This document shows positions 58,401 to 62,584 of a stretch of 64,000 nucleotides of DNA, piece by piece. The position numbers and the translations under genes are program-made. Source of the DNA: Chaetoderma sp. LZ-2023a (Eukaryota > Mollusca > Caudofoveata > Chaetodermatida > Chaetodermatidae); contig CM067371.1 of the NCBI GenBank assembly GCA_034401795.1, positions 78,033,333-78,097,332 on the forward strand, written 5' to 3'. The stretch's first letter is position 1. Each line of letters starts with the position of its first letter. Below the pieces are notes generated by a model. That model had not been told where the DNA came from. It did not search any database and worked only from the letters and a program-made list of their open reading frames with translations.

Positions 58401-61400
58401 CATTCCTTTTGCCTCCTCCAAACTATTGAGTTTGGATCTGTCGGATCTGATGATAGGACTTGTATGATCCTGTATTGCATGTTATTTCTGTGATGGCCGG
58501 GCCTATTGAAATGGCGTGATACTGGTGTGTCGTATCTTTCATGTTTGTAGAGGTTTGTGATGGAGCGTAGGTGCTCTTGGATCCTGGTCTTGAAAGGTCT
58601 CAGGGTTTCTCCTACATATTGTTTGCCACAATGATTACAGCTTAGGAGGTATACTACATTGCGAGTTCTGCAGTTTCCTATGATTTTGGCTCTGTAGGAG
58701 AGGCCTGTGTGCCTAACAGTGAAAAATCTTGACGTAACCATATTTTTACAGATGTTGCAATTCTTGGTTTCACATTGGAGGAGGGGGCTGCGGTGGATAT
58801 CTGTGTTGTTGTGGTCTGGGTCTGGTAGTTTCGCCCCGACTATGGTGTCTTTTATTGTTTTGTTCTTTTTGAAGCCAAACAATGTGTCTGGGAAGGCCAG
58901 TCTGCAGCGCTCAGTGCCCTGTAGAATCGGCCAATATTTGACAATTGTGTCTTTTAATATCATCCCTGTGTGGTTGAATTCGCAAACGAAGATTTGTCTC
59001 TGATTAGTATTGGATGTTTTTAGCTTGGGAGTGGGGTTGATTAGTGAATGTCGCTCCTTCGAGCGGGCCGTTTGGCGAGCTATTTGTAGGATTTTTAGAG
59101 GGTAACCTCTGGCGGTATAATGGTTTTGCATTGTGAGGCTATTTTTCTCAAAATCTTCTGTTGATGAGCATATTCTCATTAGTCTAAGGAACTGTCCATA
59201 TGGGCTGGCATCTTTGCACAAGTTGGGGTGTGCGGAATCATAATGGCGGTATCCATGTGTGTCTGTGGGTTTGGTATACAGGTCGAACGTGATGTTGTTA
59301 GTTGGTGAGGTCTGGACTTCAGTGTCCAGAAAGATGTGTTGGTTTGATGGTTCCTTTGTGAATTTGATACTGTGGTGGGAGGCATTCACATAGGAGACAA
59401 ATTCTAGGAGGGCGGTATGTCCATGTTCCCATATCATAAAGATGTCATTTATGTATCTAACGTAGTGCTGGTGATGATGATGCATCTTGTAGTATGCATT
59501 CTTCTAGGATGCTCATAAAAATGCACGCAAATGTGGCTGGTGCTTTGCTGCCCATTGCTGTCCCTCCCATTTGGAGGTAGTGTTCTCAATTGAACTCAAA
59601 ACTGTTGCATTCTAACACCAGTTTGAGAAGGTTGCAGAGTCGTCTGATAGATAGAGTGCCTGGAAGGCCGTGGTTTTTTAAAAACACGGCTACTGCGCGG
59701 ATACCATCTCTGTTTGGGATGTTGGTGTAAAGAGAGGTGACATCCATGGTGACTAGGAGAGTTTGGTTCAAGCTCACCATGTGATTCCAATTGTTTTATG
59801 AAATCGGTTGTGTCTTTGACATATGAACAGATTTTTGTTACGTGGACTTTGATATGCTCATCTACAAAACTACTGATTAGTTCAGTAGGGCAGCCTATAC
59901 CACTGATGATGGGTCTAACTGGTGTGAGACCATCCTTTTTACTCTTGTGGATTTTGGGAAGGAGGTGATAGGCGGGTTGGGGATCAGCCTATTGGCGGTA
60001 GATACATCTATCTCTTCATACCTGACCAATTGGTCTAGTCTCCTTTGGACCAGCTCAGTGTGTCTGGTGGTAGGGTCGGATTCTAGTTTTTGGTAGAACT
60101 TAGTGTCCGCTAACTGTCAGTGGGCTTCTGCTACGTAGTCTTGTCTCGATTGTATTACTGTAGCCTGCCCTTTATCAGCTCTTTTAACCACTATATCGTG
60201 GTTGCTTTTGAGATTATTTAAAGCGTTGCCTTCAAAACGGCTTAGGTTTCCCGTGGTCGATGTTTGTTTAAATCATAGTGTACCGATTTGATAAAAGATT
60301 CTAGTGTGGTATCAAGGGATGGTGGCAGCATAGTTGGTTTCTTGGGTTTAAACTTTTTCTCTAGAATATCTTGGAAGCGTGGTGGTGTGGGTGTTGGCTA
60401 TGGTGGCGGTTCAGCCTGTAGGTGTGAGTGTGTGTGGGGGGGGGGGGGTTTGTGTGGTGGGTGGGGTAAAGAAATGGCTAAGACAGAGACGTCTGAAAAA
60501 GGCTTGTACCGGTAAGTCGCTGTAGAGTTTGCCCATGTTTGTTCTGGTAATGTTGCGCTTAAGCCTAAACCTTTATCTAAAACACTTATTGTGTCCTTGT
60601 CTAGCTCTATGGCGGATACGTTCACACCAAAAGGGAACGAGAATGATTGACTAGTTTTATTGCTATCCAGGTCTACAAAGTCTTTACTGTTGTTGTTACA
60701 GTTTAGAAAGGACATTTGATACTTATTGGCGGGATAACTAGGTGAGAGTGAAAGGAAATTGTTTGAAACAGTGTTAGCACGTACGATATGGTAGTCAAAA
60801 TCTGTTGTGCACATTGTTGCGCATCCTGGAAACAATATTCAGCCCCTACATACCCCAACACCAACTCAATCACCCCACCCTCCCAAACCAATGCCAATGC
60901 CCATCCCATTTTAAAACACACACCCAACCGCCAACAAAAACTGCCAGGTACAGCCACCCCAATACCACCAGTACAGCCCACAACCCATACCGCCAGCCAA
61001 CATGTACTGCCGAGAAAAGCCTAACACATCCTGTCACATGACCACTGGACCCCAAAAATGCCCATATATAGTATATCATGTGACTACATCCGGGCACCCC
61101 ACCAAAAAGTATAAAAGGAGCAAACACAGCTCAGATCATTCAGACTTTTGGATCTGACATAGACAGACCAAGTGTCAGGCATTTATTCAGTACTAAGATA
61201 TATTGTTATTATCATTCTTGCAGTCCAGAGCTATGGTGGCAGAAAATGTACATTCCAGTATGGACCTAGTGACACTAATAAAAGTAAACATAATAACCGG
61301 GTTGACACTATTAGGTTAAACCTGCTGGTGACAGAAACATTGCCTTTCAACTACACAGCAATTCCTATAGTAAAGGCAGCTGAATAGTAGTTTTCATCTA

Positions 61401-62088
61401 GGGGGACTAGGTCAAGCCGACCTTTGCAGTGTTCTTGAGAAATGTTCATTTGCATGTCAAAAGATGATTTAATTTTTGATTTTACAACTGGAATGACTGG
61501 GTTGACAAACTTGAGCCAGTCACTCGGTTGGTAAATTTTTTCAAAAACAGTCTTCTCTTGGTCTGTAAATGGACATTAATCAAGTAAACATTTCACCTTT
61601 AATGACAAATCCTGACCAATAAAGGGTTAATTATGTAATATTACGGCTAAGAGTAACTACAGTACAGGTCACAAATAACTTTACGTTTCCAAAACAAAAT
61701 AAAGTACTGTTGAATATTTTGAACATAATTGGATTGAGAAAATGTCTTCCAATTCTATTGTTCTCATTATTCAACATAACATTTATTACAAACCAAGCGA
61801 TGCCTAGAGCATAAATCATCACAGAATTTACTAGATCATTAGCCCTGTTGATTAGTAGCTCAACCAGCTTAATTTCAAGCCCTGAACATGTACACAATCA
61901 ACATATTACACGCAATACTTACGCTGTTCACAGTACTTGTGTGTGGATTTGCCCAGTTCAAGTAGATATCGCTCCAAAACATCAGTCATCAATTCCAATG
62001 GCGTGGACTGAATGGAGTTCCAACCCAGTGACTGGCAAATCTGGGCAACACCTACCCTCAGCAAACTTCGAGAGTACTCTGTCGACAT
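22355..62088 (-). CDS. TAF3: TAF3 gene, five exons visible, 3' end missing
   Basis: Split coding region joined from 61923-62088, 57648-57893, 47810-48305, 29247-30894 and 22355-22477, read on the minus strand. The joined exons give 893 codons with no stop, every junction has GT/AG borders and the phases agree. TAF3 is a TFIID subunit: in known orthologues the N-terminal histone fold pairs with TAF10 and the C-terminal PHD finger binds H3K4me3 at promoters. Support seen here is the histone-fold sequence SRSLLRVGVAQICQSLGW in exon 1, NLDDLGLAFSHMGINL in exon 2, a KRPRL motif across the exon 3/4 junction, and the motifs SIDSVMRK, FEFSS and SIDDVVRQ in exon 4, in the order known for animal TAF3. 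The PHD exon was not found to the left, so the gene probably continues outside the window. Introns of about 4.0, 9.3, 16.9 and 6.8 kb are full of transposons. Confidence 0.9.
22478..23199. other. TAF3 intron 4 sequence, no feature seen
   Basis: AT-rich intronic DNA between exon 5 and the next repeat. No long open frame or recognised repeat was noticed. Confidence 0.5.
23200..23600. repeat. Composite repeat with foldback M1 core (23344-23436)
   Basis: The core is a near-perfect hairpin: CTGTTGAATATTTTG pairs with CAAAATATTCAACAG around CTAATTTGACTG / CTAGTCAAATTAG and GTTGCTGCC / GGCAGCAAC. One flank (23220-23330) carries AGCTATGCCCCGCCCA and AGCTAAGCTCCACCCAC, the other (23440-23590) has TGACGTCAT-rich sequence. 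The same arrangement, inverted, recurs at 31180-31560 and 48720-49110. Confidence 0.8.
23915..24240 (+). repeat. Dispersed repeat R3, copy 2
   Basis: Direct repeat of 19030-19320 (shared ATCACGTGATTTATAT, TTTTGATGTAATAAAA, GAGGTATACATTA blocks) with indels. No coding potential. Bases 24241-24560 beyond it show nothing recognisable. Confidence 0.7.
24561..24950 (-). repeat. DIRS-A3 right terminus and internal complementary region
   Basis: TTTCTTTTTCACGAGTGAGA at 24579 pairs with CTCACTCGTGAAAAAGAAA near 24868, followed by the left-end complement TTCACATCATGAGAACATAC at about 24903. The stem encloses about 250 bp. A very long poly-C tract lies outside at 25143-25189. Confidence 0.85.
25530..26960 (-). 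pseudogene. DIRS-A3 tyrosine recombinase, broken
   Basis: The N-terminal region is in 26128-26760 (GFSEQAANFMARARRGSTSR, VIADFLCHLYDAYSLKPNS), the catalytic region in 25647-26135 with box I ARRRSEIHAL and box II HSVR, both intact. Just after HSVRG the frame is lost (GGGNFHDII, stop), and the tyrosine segment (FTDHYLRD, about 25560) is in another frame. There is a further frame change near 26130. By eye this copy keeps all catalytic residues but not a continuous frame. Confidence 0.82.
26346..28725 (-). pseudogene. DIRS-A3 reverse transcriptase/RNase H, broken
   Basis: Two main frames: 28102-28725 (LVLQWLSRGYSPEWI to CPGFYSTMFLVSKK) and 27500-28098 (GGWRPILNLKPLNKFID, DLKDAYFHIPIARSFH, LPFGISTAPRVFTR, VHTYLDDWLLKA, where the usual Ile is Leu), then RNase H at 26871-27497 (MFTDASMERWGS, LELWAVILG, IRSDNSTVVSCINHQGG) and the C-terminal extension to WMHLFR at 26346. 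The frame is lost at the G-rich tract (about 28090-28130), at 27650 and in the extension. Confidence 0.86.
28831..29246. other. TAF3 intron 4, no feature seen
   Basis: AT-rich sequence between the truncated end of DIRS-A3 and the donor of TAF3 exon 4. No repeat or gene is recognised. Confidence 0.5.
29247..30894 (-). CDS. TAF3: TAF3 exon 4: large disordered middle region
   Basis: 1,648 bp, 549 codons. The acceptor CTGTTTTAG ends at 30895 and the donor GTAAGA starts at 29246. It opens LTTSNLPEEAMHSQHR. A basic region follows (HDKYHRIDRDRGRSHSF; KRDKHSVMPVSKHSFSKSL), then the diagnostic motifs RIQDSIDSVMRKI, FEFSSVASP and INQSIDDVVRQSL, which recur with the same spacing logic in vertebrate TAF3. 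After these come a Lys-rich patch (VKKKFKVKKAGEKLRTKKK), a Pro-rich part (PAVVPPPPETPVPPVKS) and IDLNKDIKDKSK at the donor. It is free of stops over its whole length, unlike the neighbouring retroelement ORFs. Confidence 0.92.
30895..31179. repeat. TAF3 intron 3 start with half of a foldback M1
   Basis: 31035-31084 is one arm of M1 (GGCAGCAACAGGTTTCAGTC through CAAAATATCCAACAG). The other arm is missing. Confidence 0.6.
31180..31560. repeat. Composite M1 repeat, inverted relative to 23200-23600
   Basis: Contains the left M1 arm (31373-31430, CTGTTGAGTATTTTTAAACT), then GATCGATCGATCCCAACACGG and GTGTGGGTGGAGCTTAG, the reverse complement of the 23220-23300 flank. The palindrome itself is only half preserved. 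Confidence 0.7.
31662..31880. repeat. Foldback M1 with diverged flank
   Basis: 31662-31748 is a near-complete hairpin (CTGTTGATTATTTTGAAACT versus AGTTTTAAAATATTCAACAG). The 31750-31880 flank (ATCGATCCCAACACGC, GCGCAGCTTAGCTAG) is a diverged version of the same composite unit. Confidence 0.75.
32108..32284. repeat. Foldback M2
   Basis: Starts TTAACCCGTTAACACTCAAG and ends GGTTAAAGGGTTAA. It contains GGCCTTGGAAAATGTCAATT and AGTCTTCTCTTGGTCTGCAA, the paired arms of the family. Confidence 0.75.
32350..32545. repeat. Foldback M2, diverged copy
   Basis: GGGGAATGTCCATTTGCCGG and TTGGCCTGCAAATGAACATT are the paired outer arms around a CCAGTCATTCC-type centre. The ends are less clear than in the other copies. 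Confidence 0.6.
32546..33299. other. TAF3 intron 3, one weak foldback, otherwise nothing seen
   Basis: 33150-33215 holds a diverged M1-like hairpin (GTGAAATTAATCTGACTGGA and TTGACTAATTAGTTTTTCAC). The remainder is AT-rich with no gene. Confidence 0.4.
33300..33690 (-). repeat. DIRS-A4 right terminus and internal complementary region
   Basis: AAAATTTACCAAACTTTTTT then TCACGAGTGAGATGACATAC pairs with 33572-33625. The adjoining TTCACATCATGAGAACATAC (about 33632) is the inverse complement of the left end at 47490-47515. Confidence 0.87.
34252..35650 (-). pseudogene. DIRS-A4 tyrosine recombinase, broken
   Basis: The N-terminal core-binding part is in the 34998-36068 frame (GFSEQAANFMARARRGSTSS, VVADFLCHLYDSYSLKPNS), ended by a TAA near 34997 where other copies have a Ser codon. 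The catalytic part is in 34425-34991, with box I ARRRREIHAL. The last part at 34252-34470 has box II HRVC, so the catalytic Arg is Cys, and the nucleophile region FTDHYLHD. A deletion removes a few codons between LSY and GRAS, and the frame shifts near 34440. Confidence 0.85.
35069..37555 (-). pseudogene. DIRS-A4 reverse transcriptase/RNase H, broken
   Basis: The N-terminal block (LVLQWLSRRYSPEWI, CPGFYSTVFRVTK) is in 36779-37555. The frame then changes at about 36815 into GWRPILNLKPLNKFID, DLKDAYFHIPIARSF, LPFGISTTPRVFTR, VHTYIDDWLLKA and SELTPSQKFV (36330-36815). Thumb and connection are at 36069-36326, RNase H near 35770-36030 (LELRAVILGLEHF, IRSDNSTVVSYINHQSG), and the C-terminal extension runs to WMHLFR at 35069. 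The YIDD site is intact. At least three frame breaks. Confidence 0.86.
37320..38207 (-). pseudogene. DIRS-A4 gag, C-terminal part
   Basis: ORF 37583-38176 has QVATDEDWSDVCAWLLAVRP, EHILDVFTAAEEVIRLKGRL and SRASISALSHVSRLL. The following frame (about 37320-37580) has YLTRSVTKSLRMRRTFALDN and a basic end. The frame is cut at 38207 by DIRS-C, and its N-terminal half continues at 45380. Confidence 0.8.
38208..38590 (-). repeat. DIRS-C right terminus and internal complementary region
   Basis: TTTCACGAGAGAGTTGATAC pairs with GTATCAACTCTCTCGTGAAA at about 38497-38516. Adjacent TTTCACTTCAAGAGTATACT (about 38540-38560) is the inverse complement of the left end at 45355-45378. The poly-C run at 38772-38784 lies just inside. 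Confidence 0.87.
39130..40500 (-). pseudogene. DIRS-C tyrosine recombinase, broken
   Basis: Box I ARRRSEIRALS (39496-39930) and box II HSVRGVV (about 39265-39295) are intact and the nucleophile region FTDHYL is present near 39170. The frame is interrupted by a TAA near 40085 (FSE-stop-AAMF), a shift near 39900, and a deletion near 39380 that removes part of the LSYxExHGR segment. The N-terminal part (40082-40483) overlaps RNase H in another frame, as in DIRS-A. Confidence 0.84.
39955..42457 (-). pseudogene. DIRS-C reverse transcriptase/RNase H, broken
   Basis: Best preserved RT in the window: 41603-42457 runs in one frame from an Arg-rich start through WERLTQDRLVLRWLSVGYHP, CPGFYSTVFLVTKSTG, WWRPILNLKPLNKFID, DLKDAYFHIPIARSFR and LPFGISTAPRVFTR, without the G-run that breaks the A copies. 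A one-base loss near 41617 shifts to the frame with VHTYIDDWLLKA and FVYLGMFFDLEIGYVY (41031-41615). RNase H is interrupted by about 230 bp of foreign sequence (40815-41045) and resumes with LELRAVVLGLEHFLQ and IRSDNSTVVTYINRQGG. The C-terminal extension ends WIHLFR at 39955. Confidence 0.87.
40815..41045. mobile_element. Short insertion inside DIRS-C RNase H
   Basis: Absent from the other DIRS copies at this point, where GATTCCAAAGCCCTGAT is continuous. It contains AGTCGCCTCTTACAACACGC followed by AGAGGATATGGAAGGTGTAT, which I recall as a conserved tail of short interspersed repeats common in mollusc and other marine invertebrate genomes. No internal promoter boxes were identified, so a SINE fragment is only a suggestion. 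Confidence 0.5.
42288..44295 (-). pseudogene. DIRS-C gag, broken
   Basis: The N-terminus (44165-44285) has a Cys/His module: CPSC, then HLCFQCSPC and CEIC. A charged helical part follows (EERKLKKEASGKKDKRKASS, MMGEMKRTIKDLVPELLRGM), then EEEDYLLG and QVATEEDWSDLAVDQ, ASISALSHVSQLL, CPSQDLYNRLLRTPM, and a C-terminal tail of about 70 residues rich in Arg, Gly, Ala and Gln (ARGGGGQVRGQQPAQRRQRP), probably RNA-binding. The frames alternate 44166, 43664, 43332, 42746, so at least three shifts. The tail overlaps the RT start in another frame. Confidence 0.8.
45170..45379 (-). repeat. DIRS-C left terminus
   Basis: Inverted relative to 38225-38420 (for example CGCATGCGCGGTGGTGGGGC against GCCCCACCACCGCGCATGCG), with the last bases GAGTATTAGGGAGGTAAACA to GAAGTGAAAT. 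The adjoining leader (44300-45170) is non-coding. Confidence 0.85.
45380..46290 (-). pseudogene. DIRS-A4 gag, N-terminal part
   Basis: Starts with a Cys/His module at about 46155-46265 (CPSC, then HPCPSCTIC, CAIC), then FFALQAKLMVEDGKKAKKEG, MHRTLKDLMPDMLRGMF (45775-46176) and SNFPDQEDDEDYLLGPLDGH (45518-45784). It ends where DIRS-C begins; the gag sequence (GCATACGGGCCCGCGAGGGC) continues the match to DIRS-A1 5609-5745. Frame changes at the poly-G run (46146-46163) and near 45780. Confidence 0.78.
46291..47520 (-). repeat. DIRS-A4 leader and left terminus
   Basis: 46880-47520 matches 15681-16315 of DIRS-A1. 47330-47515 is the inverted counterpart of 33320-33500 (GCGCATGCGCAGTAGGTGG, CCCATTAGGGGCACCTAACT). 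46291-46880 is AT-rich leader with no gene. Confidence 0.82.
47810..48305 (-). CDS. TAF3: TAF3 exon 3: acidic then Ser/Thr-rich linker
   Basis: 496 bp. The acceptor AATAACAG ends at 48306 and the donor GTAATG starts at 47809. It begins with acidic DELEEESAMALSLPF, as in vertebrate TAF3, followed by a Ser/Thr/Pro-rich disordered stretch (for example SVAGTSDGSMGNTTSASIS), and ends KRALSSPVESPLPFKRPR across the next junction. The KRPR motif next to SP sites looks like a nuclear localisation signal. No globular domain is seen. Confidence 0.85.
48306..48719. repeat. TAF3 intron 2 start with a degenerate foldback M1
   Basis: 48485-48565 has the left M1 arm (CTGTTGAATATTTTGAAACC) and a degraded right arm (CAAATTAGTTAGAG). 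The remainder shows no gene. Confidence 0.6.
48720..49110. repeat. Composite M1 repeat (core 48914-49006)
   Basis: Core hairpin CTGTTGAATATTTTAAAACT to CAAAATATTCAACAG. The left flank has TCATATGATGTCATAATCAA, the right flank GGGTGGAGTTTAGCTT and GGGGCATAGCTAAAACTGGA. Same orientation as 31180-31560, opposite to 23200-23600. Confidence 0.8.
49258..50290. repeat. 21-bp minisatellite array with higher-order structure
   Basis: About 49 units of GTTAACACTAACACCAGTCAT and variants (AGCACGGGTCAT, ACACTGGCCAT). Variant units alternate in an ordered series. A spacer with GATAGTGGGACATTGTGAAA recurs at 49612 and 49830 (218 bp apart), with a related GATAGTGTGAAC at 50279. GTTAAC is a palindrome, so each unit carries a 6-bp inverted core. 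Because 21 is a multiple of 3, several frames on both strands stay open; they are not genes. Confidence 0.95.
50418..50431. repeat. Poly-G tract
   Basis: Run of 14 G after the minisatellite. The sequence to 50672 shows nothing else. Confidence 0.8.
50673..50896. repeat. Foldback M2
   Basis: Starts TTAACCCTTTATTAGTCACA and ends GACCATTAAATGGTTAA. The arms AAAATTTACCACAGGAATGA and TCCAGTGGTAAATCTTCAAA pair. 50897-51204 beyond it is AT-rich with no gene. Confidence 0.82.
51205..51990 (-). repeat. DIRS-B2 right terminus and internal complementary region
   Basis: 51205-51262 (AGACGACCCTGAGGGTCTGG to ATACCTACC) is inverted at 51905-51962. The following TATTACTACATTACAACCTA (51967-51986) is the inverse complement of the left end near 57122-57145. 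A C-rich tract lies at 51841-51863. Confidence 0.86.
52190..53045 (-). pseudogene. DIRS-B2 reverse transcriptase fragment
   Basis: Blocks LDWQCNPGYFLTMLLVQKKS, WRPIINLKTLN, FKMETILSIIQSLQVDFWTI, then a shift (motif A reads RCIF instead of DAYF), VHVYIDDWLFKAPIPVS (52298-52549), FTHLGVTFDRAQG and VTARSFLRIIGLMVSVEKVI. It stops at PWAPI where the deletion begins. The first Tyr of FYxT-type sequence is intact here, whereas DIRS-B1 has a stop. Confidence 0.84.
53100..56263 (-). pseudogene. DIRS-B2 gag, broken
   Basis: The N-terminus starts MNHSIRCSNGSCQRFIKSDH and carries the Cys/His module HVCSKCTSC then CFIC (56263-56100). A helical stretch (ECLQKQASNIDSSIDSRINK) and a GC-rich Pro/Gly region (54880-55480, GPGP and PAPAP repeats) follow, then a capsid-like block (ATEIDWSNTHQWVSD-like in 53849-54298; RRKRALSSLAISQKLKD in 53580-53852) ending in LFW-stop as in DIRS-B1, and a Ser/Arg-rich tail (NRSFNRSRSPPSRASSRGS, 53297-53575). 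Several frame changes. Confidence 0.76.
56830..57147 (-). repeat. DIRS-B2 left terminus
   Basis: Inverted counterpart of 51262-51570 (for example GCCAATGAGGTTGTCATGGT against the reverse of 51500-51525), ending GGTAGGTTGTAATGTAGTAA. 56264-56830 is the non-coding leader, shared with DIRS-B1 14190-14745. Confidence 0.85.
57262..57428. repeat. Long foldback repeat, separate family
   Basis: TTTTACATTGTTGAGTCCAA then ATGGATTGTTATTGTAC is mirrored by GTACAATAACAATCCATATC then GGACTCAACAATGTAAAAT, about 47-bp arms around a loop of roughly 60 bp that contains a second GTCCAATAC / GTATTGGAC pair. Confidence 0.85.
57458..57550. repeat. Foldback M1, nearly perfect hairpin
   Basis: CTGTTGAATATTTTGGACTT pairs with AAGTCCAAAATATTCAACAG around GCCATTGTTGCC / GGCAGCAATGGC. 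It is 98 bp from the 3' end of TAF3 exon 2. Confidence 0.85.
57648..57893 (-). CDS. TAF3: TAF3 exon 2: second half of histone fold
   Basis: 246 bp. The acceptor TTTCAG ends at 57894 and the donor GTACGA starts at 57647. It completes the histone fold (GRLQPNLDDLGLAFSHMGI, NLAEIEEYVKHV) and continues into the conserved segment following the fold, DPLPFHHPVIAFPAPKSNN then LQFPNP and YLPYMLPGMEG. Entry and exit are both phase 1, joining exon 1 through a Leu codon and exon 3 through an Asp codon. The LQFP and DYLP-like motifs are typical of TAF3 just after the fold. Confidence 0.9.
58200..60840 (-). mobile_element. Penelope-like retroelement with GIY-YIG domain, degenerate
   Basis: In TAF3 intron 1, sense orientation. 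Read from 60835 down: an N-terminal part (LDKDTISVLDKGLGLSAT, similar to the SKGLxFxPT motif opening many Penelope-like proteins), RT segments at 60180-59590 in shifting frames (for example MDVTSLYTNIPNRDGI, MGGTAMGSKAPATFA), then the long frame 58343-59485 with the RT end and endonuclease. A poly-G run at 60436-60449 coincides with a frame break. Confidence 0.85.
58343..59485 (-). pseudogene. Penelope-like RT C-terminus and GIY-YIG endonuclease (380 codons)
   Basis: The frame opens inside the RT palm: HYVRYINDIFMIWEHG is the YxDD motif region, with Asn where the first catalytic Asp is expected, followed by HHSIKFTKEPSNQHIFLDTE and the thumb. A Cys-rich segment (LQCETKNCNICKNM, about residues 237-249) precedes the GIY-YIG nuclease: NVVYLLSC (276-283), KQYVGETLRPFKTRIQEHL (288-306), then HFNRPGH. 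In the family the nuclease nicks the target for priming. The 5' part of the ORF is in other frames (59586-59780, 60398-60835), so the gene is broken. Confidence 0.85.
61050..61130 (+). promoter_or_regulatory. TATA-box promoter-like site
   Basis: AGTATAAAAGGAGC at about 61108 with a possible initiator CATTCAGACT some 28 bp downstream. It shares TATAAAAGGAGC with the cluster at 16728. It points away from the Penelope-like element and antisense to TAF3. No coding frame with homology follows. Confidence 0.4.
61131..61780. repeat. TAF3 intron 1: foldbacks M2 (61395-61630) and M1 (61706-61780)
   Basis: M2 arms: GAGAAATGTTCATTTGCATG and TGGTCTGTAAATGGACATT, ending AAAGGGTTAA at 61630. M1: CTGTTGAATATTTTGAACAT and CTCATTATTCAACA, more degraded. 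61131-61394 shows no gene. Confidence 0.7.
61923..62088 (-). CDS. TAF3: TAF3 exon 1: start codon and first half of histone fold
   Basis: Encodes 55 codons plus one base. The ATG at 62088-62086 has A at -3. The product begins MSTEYSRSLLRVGVAQICQS and runs through the first helices of the BTP-type histone fold to HKYCEQ. The donor is GTAAGT at 61922-61917, leaving one base of a split Leu codon (phase 1). This fold heterodimerises with TAF10 in known TFIID. The start is chosen because it opens exactly on the conserved YSRSLLRV block. The 5' UTR and transcription start lie upstream (above 62088) and cannot be fixed by eye. Confidence 0.9.
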
Positions 62089-62580
62089 AGTTGTCCTTTA
62101 ATACCAGATGATAGATGAATTCAACGATTTGGATACCGCCTTTCCATGTACGTGTATGCACTTGATTGATTCAACATTGAATACATTCTGTACATTGAGT
62201 CATTTCTGAAACAGAAAAATAGCTTGGAAATAGTTCAACATCATCAGGCAGATATGACTGTTCCGGCGCCAAAATAAAAACATAAAAGTGGCTGTTTTAA
62301 GTTGTTCCAGAATGTCCAGCGTTTTGATCTCGTTGGGAGAAAAACAGTTGAAAATCTTTAAATACTCACAATTGACAGTACATGTAGTTGCTGAGTAGTC
62401 ACAACCGGCAGAAACAACTAACTGAAATTGTCTCCATCATCAATTATTCTGTCAAATTCTTGATAATGGGCACATCCATTAAACTCGCGAAGTGTCAAAT
62501 CTCGTGAGAATTTATTTTTAATGTTCATGAAAATTGAAAAATAAACCAAACCTACATGTACCCCTGTTTAAGACTATTTG
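62089..62580 (-). promoter_or_regulatory. TAF3: Probable TAF3 5' UTR and promoter region
   Basis: Lies directly upstream of the TAF3 start codon. I see a GGCGCCAAAA motif near 62264 and TCTCGTGAGA near 62503, one base from the TCTCGCGAGA element of some housekeeping promoters. No TATA box is evident. The transcription start cannot be placed. Confidence 0.3.
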
Positions 62581-62584
62581 CTCG

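Noticed and set aside
58200..61170. Hammerhead ribozyme, known from some Penelope-like elements
   Set aside because: I looked for CUGANGA paired with a GAAA segment near both ends of the element and found no convincing pair.
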